NCBI GenBank assembly: GCA_900316145.1
Contig: ONBQ01000149.1
Span: forward strand, 1 to 49,369
Source: an uncultured Eubacteriales bacterium
GTDB lineage: Bacteria > Bacillota > Clostridia > Lachnospirales > Bianqueaceae
Reading direction: 5' to 3'
DNA: 49,369 nt
Made by a program: the position numbers and the translations under genes. The notes below the pieces were generated by a model. That model did no database searches. It saw only the letters and a list, made by a program, of their open reading frames with translations, and had not been told where the DNA came from. How positions within the stretch are numbered: the stretch's first letter is position 1; each line of letters opens with the position of its first letter. Shown one piece after another: positions 45,705-49,369 of the stretch.

Positions 45705-47072
45705 TCAGGATTCTGAAAAGTTTTGCAGTTCTTTTGCGTCTTTCAGCGAGGCGGCTGTCCGGATCAACAGGTCATGCTCGTTAAGTGAGGGGTCTGACAA
45801 AACCTGTTTGAACAGAAGATCCAGCACCCGTCCGATCACAGGCCCGGATGGATAGCCTAGATCCTTCAAGTCCTTGCCATTGATCTTCAGATCTCCCACG
45901 CGAAGCGGATCCTGATCCTGCAGGATCCTGGCATAAAGGGATTTCATCCGGGAGATCTCTTCCTGATTGACCCGGTCCACCTCTTCCTTTTTGCCCCTTG
46001 CGTCCGCTTCCATCACTTTGAACAGATCCTCCATCAGCTCCGGGCCGGCCTCAGCCGCCATGAATCGCATGTCTTTCTCTGATGAGACCGATGGGATCTC
46101 ATGATACCGGATCAGCTGCAAGATCCGGTTCCTGGACGCGTTGTCAAACTTCAGGCGGCGCATGGCCTGATCCGCGATCTGAACGCTTTTTTCGATATGA
46201 CCGATAAAGTGATCCGTACCGTCCGGGTCCGTCGTTCTGACCGCGGGCTTGCCGATATCATGCAGGAACATGGTCCATCGTAAGACCGGATCCTGCTCGA
46301 TATGCTTCATGGTCTCGATCATGTGACGTCCTACCGTATACTTATGATAAGGCGTGTTCTGCGGTGTGTTCAGGCAGGCTTCCCACTCCGGTAGAATATA
46401 GTGCATCAGCCCCAGCTGGCAGATCTCCTCCACCATTTCCGGATGGTCTGAGATAATGACCTTGTTCAGTTCATCCCGGATCCGTTCCCAGCTGACATGG
46501 GCTATCGTAGGCGACAAAAGCCTGATCGCCTCTCTGGTATTGGGCTCCAGGGAAAAATCAAGCTGGGCCGCGAAACGGACCGCCCGCAGCATGCGCAGCG
46601 CGTCCTCCCGGAATCTGTCAGCCGGGCTGCCGACACAACGGATGATATGATCCCTAAGATCCTCGCGTCCATGATAATGATCGATGATGCCGGATTTGGG
46701 GTGGTACGCCATGGCATTGATCGTAAAATCCCTGCGCAGCAGGTCTTCCCTTAGATTGGTGGAAAAGCTTACCGTATCCGGGCGGCGGTGATCCGTATAG
46801 GCGCCATCCACCCGATAGGTGGTCACCTCATAGGATTCCTGCCCGATCCGGACTGTGACCGTGCCATGCTGAATGCCGGTATCATAAGTATGCGCAAACA
46901 GTCCTTTTACCTCCTCCGGACGCGCGGACGTAGTAATATCCCAATCTTTCGGGACCCGTCCCATAAAACTGTCACGTACGCAGCCGCCGACGATAAAAGC
47001 CTCATAGCCGGCCGTATTCAGCGCGTTCAGTATGACATGCACCCCTCCGGGCAAGTTGATCCTGTCTGCCAT
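45705..47072 (-). CDS. cca: CCA tRNA nucleotidyltransferase with HD domain
   Basis: 455 residues, class II. The nucleotidyltransferase head has FIVGGCVRDSFMGRVPKDWDIT (metal-binding DxD equivalent in DWDIT) and RRDFTINAMAYH; RMLRAVRFAAQLDF is the neck with base-discriminating residues; an HD domain follows (FLHDIGKPAVRTT, about residue 260), as in bacterial CCA enzymes with phosphohydrolase activity. It is a single-gene unit behind the promoter at 47099-47127. Confidence 0.95.
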   Translation of the reverse strand: MADRINLPGGVHVILNALNTAGYEAFIVGGCVRDSFMGRVPKDWDITTSARPEEVKGLFAHTYDTGIQHGTVTVRIGQESYEVTTYRVDGAYTDHRRPDTVSFSTNLREDLLRRDFTINAMAYHPKSGIIDHYHGREDLRDHIIRCVGSPADRFREDALRMLRAVRFAAQLDFSLEPNTREAIRLLSPTIAHVSWERIRDELNKVIISDHPEMVEEICQLGLMHYILPEWEACLNTPQNTPYHKYTVGRHMIETMKHIEQDPVLRWTMFLHDIGKPAVRTTDPDGTDHFIGHIEKSVQIADQAMRRLKFDNASRNRILQLIRYHEIPSVSSEKDMRFMAAEAGPELMEDLFKVMEADARGKKEEVDRVNQEEISRMKSLYARILQDQDPLRVGDLKINGKDLKDLGYPSGPVIGRVLDLLFKQVLSDPSLNEHDLLIRTAASLKDAKELQNFSES

Positions 47073-47098
47073 CTCATATCCTCCTCTTGTATGCTATG

Positions 47099-47127
47099 AT
47101 TATACTATAGCTTTCCCTGTTTGACAA
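47099..47127 (-). promoter_or_regulatory. SigA-type promoter of cca
   Basis: Minus strand TTGTCA (47127-47122), 17-base spacer, TATAAT (47104-47099). An AGGAGG ribosome site follows close to the ATG. Confidence 0.8.
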
Positions 47128-47229
47128 CGTTTGTTAAAACTAATCCTATATACTCATTTCTCTATCGAATGTAGGCATATATATTGGCGCAAAATATACT
47201 TGTTTGCTATGAAAAAACTGCAAATATTG

Positions 47230-47258
47230 TTGACATTTTACGATTCATGGTGCATAAT
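47230..47258 (+). promoter_or_regulatory. SigA-type promoter of the Lrp-family gene
   Basis: Plus strand TTGACA (47230-47235), 17-base spacer, CATAAT (47253-47258). The 100 bases upstream (47128-47229) are AT-rich and otherwise unremarkable; Lrp-type autoregulation there is possible but no clear operator was recognised. Confidence 0.75.
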
Positions 47259-47311
47259 TAGTTTGAATTTGACCTGTTCCACTACTCTACCATAAGAAAG
47301 TGGGTGATTTG

Positions 47312-47761
47312 ATGGATCGTACTGATTCCGAAATCATTTTATTGTTGCAGCAGAATGCCCGCATCTCCATGTCCGAGATCAGTAGTCGCGTCAATCTTTC
47401 CGTCTCTGCCGTGAGTGAACGGCTGAAAAAACTGGAATCAAGCGGTTATATTTCCAAGTATACCGCCATTCTGGATCCGGCCGGATTTGGCAAGACACTG
47501 TTCCTCTTCCTCACAATGGAGATCCGCTCCTTAAAGGATCTGGCAGAAGTCGAATTCTTTATCCAAAATGAGCCTGATATTCTGGAGTATCACAAGCTGG
47601 CTGGCAGCAGCCGGGCCTTGTTAAAGATCGTGACCGAAAACGTTTTATCACTGCAGCGGATCACGGATGGTTTGAAGCAATTCGATTCGATCGGATATAT
47701 GAAAGCGGAGATGATCAGTTCTTCTCCCAAAACCAATGCATCCATTCAACCGGTTCTGTAA
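47312..47761 (+). CDS. Lrp/AsnC family transcriptional regulator
   Basis: 149 residues from the ATG at 47312; a GTG at 47300 is a weaker alternative because it overlaps the likely ribosome site GGGTGA. The helix-turn-helix covers residues 1-55 (ILLLQQNARISMSEISSRV, SVSAVSERLKKLE), then a RAM/effector domain (about 60-140). The typical amino-acid-binding loop is not clearly present (YHKLAGSSRALLKIV), so a ligand cannot be named. It is monocistronic with its own promoter and terminator, divergent from cca and before purO. Confidence 0.88.
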   Translation: MDRTDSEIILLLQQNARISMSEISSRVNLSVSAVSERLKKLESSGYISKYTAILDPAGFGKTLFLFLTMEIRSLKDLAEVEFFIQNEPDILEYHKLAGSSRALLKIVTENVLSLQRITDGLKQFDSIGYMKAEMISSSPKTNASIQPVL

Positions 47762-47768
47762 ACAAACT

Positions 47769-47815
47769 ATACTGTCCAATCCCGATTTTTCGTCGTTTTG
47801 GACAGTATTTTTTTT
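47769..47815 (+). terminator. Terminator after the Lrp-family gene
   Basis: An 11-bp perfect stem, 47769-47779 with 47798-47808, is followed by a run of eight T (47808-47815). The purO pair therefore needs its own promoter in 47816-47880; I see only a weak candidate there (TATGAT near 47824). Confidence 0.92.
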
Positions 47816-47889
47816 GTGATTTCTATGATACTATTAGGTTATAGAAAGCACGTTGGGAAACAACATGCCAAATCTTAAAGGAGGATCGT

Positions 47890-48603
47890 ATGGAACTTCT
47901 ATCAATTGAATCCTTGCTTCGCAATAACGCGTATCCGGGCCGCGGCATCATCATTGGCCGTACCCCTGATTCCAAAAAGGCTGTCACCGCTTATTTCATC
48001 ATGGGCCGCAGTGAAAACAGCCGCAACCGTATCTTTGTTGAAGACGGCGAGGGAATCCGCACGCAGGCGTTTGACCCGTCCAAGCTGGTCGATCCCAGTC
48101 TGATCATTTATGCCCCGGTACGTGTACTCGGCAACAAGACCATCGTCACCAACGGCGATCAGACCGATACCATCTTCCATATGATGGACAGCCAGATGAC
48201 CTTTGAGCAGTCTCTGCGCAGCCGTGAGTTCGAGCCGGATGCTCCGAACTACACGCCTCGTATCTCTGGCATCCTCCACATCGAGAACGGTATCTATAAT
48301 TACGCCATGTCCATACTGAAGAGCGACAATGGCGATCCGGCCGGCTGCAACCGTTTTACCTTCGCGTTCAGCAACGCGAAAGCCGGCGAGGGACGTTTCA
48401 TCCATACCTATATGGGTGACGGGAATCCGCTTCCCAGCTTCGAGGGTGAGCCTGAGCGCATTGGTATCTCCGGCGATATCGACACCTTCACCGCTTCCCT
48501 GTGGGAAAACCTCAATGAAGATAACAAAGTTTCTCTGTTCGTACGCTACATCGATATCGAGACCGGCGCGTATGAGACCCGCATCGTGAATAAAAACCAA
48601 TAA
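47890..48603 (+). CDS. purO: IMP cyclohydrolase, PurO-type
   Basis: Closes FAICAR to IMP, the last step of purine synthesis. 237 residues, matching the archaeal PurO family (IMP_cyclohyd) rather than the MGS-type cyclohydrolase domain of PurH. Supporting stretches: [55 protein letters not shown] and [34 protein letters not shown] lies before the ATG. Eighteen bases separate it from the AICAR formyltransferase gene, so the two replace one bifunctional purH. Confidence 0.93.
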   Translation: MELLSIESLLRNNAYPGRGIIIGRTPDSKKAVTAYFIMGRSENSRNRIFVEDGEGIRTQAFDPSKLVDPSLIIYAPVRVLGNKTIVTNGDQTDTIFHMMDSQMTFEQSLRSREFEPDAPNYTPRISGILHIENGIYNYAMSILKSDNGDPAGCNRFTFAFSNAKAGEGRFIHTYMGDGNPLPSFEGEPERIGISGDIDTFTASLWENLNEDNKVSLFVRYIDIETGAYETRIVNKNQ

Positions 48604-48620
48604 GCATGGAGGATCCAGCA

Positions 48621-49369
48621 ATGAAAGAGTTTGAACTGAAATACGGCTGCAACCCCAACCAAAAGCCGTCCCGCGTATTTGTCGAAAATGGTGAACTTCC
48701 GATCACCATTCTGAATGGCCGTCCCGGCTATATCAACCTGCTGGATGCCCTCAACGGCTGGCAGCTCGTATCTGAACTGAAGCGTGCCACCGGTCTGCCG
48801 GCTGCCACCTCTTTTAAGCATGTATCTCCCGCCGGCGCCGCTGTCGGTCTGCCTCTGACGGATACCTTAAAGAAGATCTATTGGGTCGATGATCTTAAAG
48901 TCGAACTGACTCCTCTGGCCTCCGCTTATGCCCGTGCCCGCGGCGCGGACCGCATGTCCTCCTTCGGTGATTTCATCTCCCTTTCCGATCCGTGTGACTA
49001 TGCCACCGCCCGCATCATCAGCCGAGAGGTTTCCGATGGCATCATCGCTCCCGGTTATGAGCCGAAAGCCCTCGAGCTTCTGAAGAAGAAAAAGCAGGGC
49101 GGCTATTGCGTCATCCAGATCGATCCGGAATACAAGCCGGAACCGATCGAGCGCAAGCAGGTCTTCGGTGTGACCTTCGAGCAGGGCCGCAACGAGCTGG
49201 TCATCGACGAGAACTTCTTCTCCAACATCGTGACCGAGAACAAGGACCTTCCCGAAAGCGCGAAGATCGACCTGGCCATCGCCATGATCACTCTGAAATA
49301 CACCCAGTCCAACTCCGTAGCCTACGCGGTCGGCGGACAGGCCATCGGTATCGGTGCCGGTCAGCAGAG
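48621..49369 (+). CDS. AICAR formyltransferase (partial, runs off the window)
   Basis: Transfers a formyl group from 10-formyl-THF to AICAR, giving FAICAR for PurO. The first 249 codons are present with no stop before base 49369; the full length is probably 350-400 residues. Catalytic Lys-His is in [11 protein letters not shown], and the folate/AICAR site includes [23 protein letters not shown] at the very end. It starts directly with the transferase domain ([14 protein letters not shown]), lacking the N-terminal MGS/IMPCH domain of PurH. GGAGG sits ahead of the ATG at 48621. Confidence 0.95.
   Translation, partial: MKEFELKYGCNPNQKPSRVFVENGELPITILNGRPGYINLLDALNGWQLVSELKRATGLPAATSFKHVSPAGAAVGLPLTDTLKKIYWVDDLKVELTPLASAYARARGADRMSSFGDFISLSDPCDYATARIISREVSDGIIAPGYEPKALELLKKKKQGGYCVIQIDPEYKPEPIERKQVFGVTFEQGRNELVIDENFFSNIVTENKDLPESAKIDLAIAMITLKYTQSNSVAYAVGGQAIGIGAGQQ

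Noticed and set aside
47128-47229. Possible small gene or RNA between cca and the Lrp-family gene
   Set aside because: AT-rich, without stable hairpin, terminator or ribosome site; it fits an ordinary divergent promoter region.

Overview
The window looks like chromosomal DNA from a low-redundancy Gram-positive anaerobe of class Clostridia, most likely a Lachnospiraceae-type gut bacterium. The reasons are a ThiT thiamine transporter leader, a Firmicute-style ynbB-hfq-miaA-mutL-mutS-miaB block, a Bacillus-type LexA box, consensus SigA promoters, strong AGGAGG ribosome sites, and purine synthesis that uses a separate PurO-type IMP cyclohydrolase and a stand-alone AICAR formyltransferase instead of PurH. 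The species is an inference; no rRNA is present. No tRNA, rRNA, insertion sequence, prophage or CRISPR array was seen. No gene-free stretch exceeds 300 bases.

Layout. 1-0.8 kb: thiT (+) behind what looks like the expression platform of a TPP riboswitch whose aptamer lies just outside the window. 0.8-12.1 kb (-): uvrA, larB, clpC, radA, a membrane-anchored unknown, then purM-purN-purD with their own promoter. uvrA has a near-consensus promoter with a LexA box. 12.2-15.0 kb (-): a ZIP metal transporter followed by uvrB. 15.1-16.4 kb (-): a CNNM/HlyC-type membrane protein with a leader of about 160 nt. 16.6-18.4 kb: a TIM-barrel sugar-phosphate isomerase/epimerase (-) and ung (+), divergent from promoters whose -35 boxes overlap. 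18.4-19.2 kb (-): a GntR/FCD regulator. 19.3-22.6 kb (+): a three-gene cassette of a VTC-type triphosphate-tunnel protein, a DUF4956 membrane protein and a Cthe_2159-type beta-helix lipoprotein. This is the best candidate for a poorly described system. 22.7-25.7 kb (-): a GlpA-like dehydrogenase, a second flavoprotein and a DUF1667 protein.

25.8-45.6 kb (-): one long, tightly packed chain read from a PEGA-domain membrane protein through phosphohexomutase, ispE, a YprB-like exonuclease, miaB, mutS, mutL, miaA, hfq, a methionine gamma-lyase-like PLP enzyme, an RsmF-like rRNA methyltransferase, a geranylgeranyl-reductase-family flavoprotein, a degenerate Amidase_3 protein, a zinc-ribbon membrane protein and a TPM-domain protein. 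Gaps are mostly below 20 bases or are 4-base ATGA/TTGA overlaps; an internal promoter precedes hfq. 45.7-47.1 kb (-): CCA-adding enzyme. 47.3-49.4 kb (+): an Lrp/AsnC regulator, then purO and the start of the AICAR formyltransferase, which runs off the end.

How the parts work together: excision and mismatch repair (uvrA, uvrB, ung, mutS, mutL, radA) and tRNA/rRNA modification and maturation (miaA, miaB, rsmF-like, cca) dominate. Purine synthesis is at both ends. The middle carries cell-surface and envelope proteins of uncertain function. The two points most worth checking are the VTC/DUF4956/Cthe_2159 cassette and the amidase homologue that has lost one zinc ligand and the catalytic glutamate.
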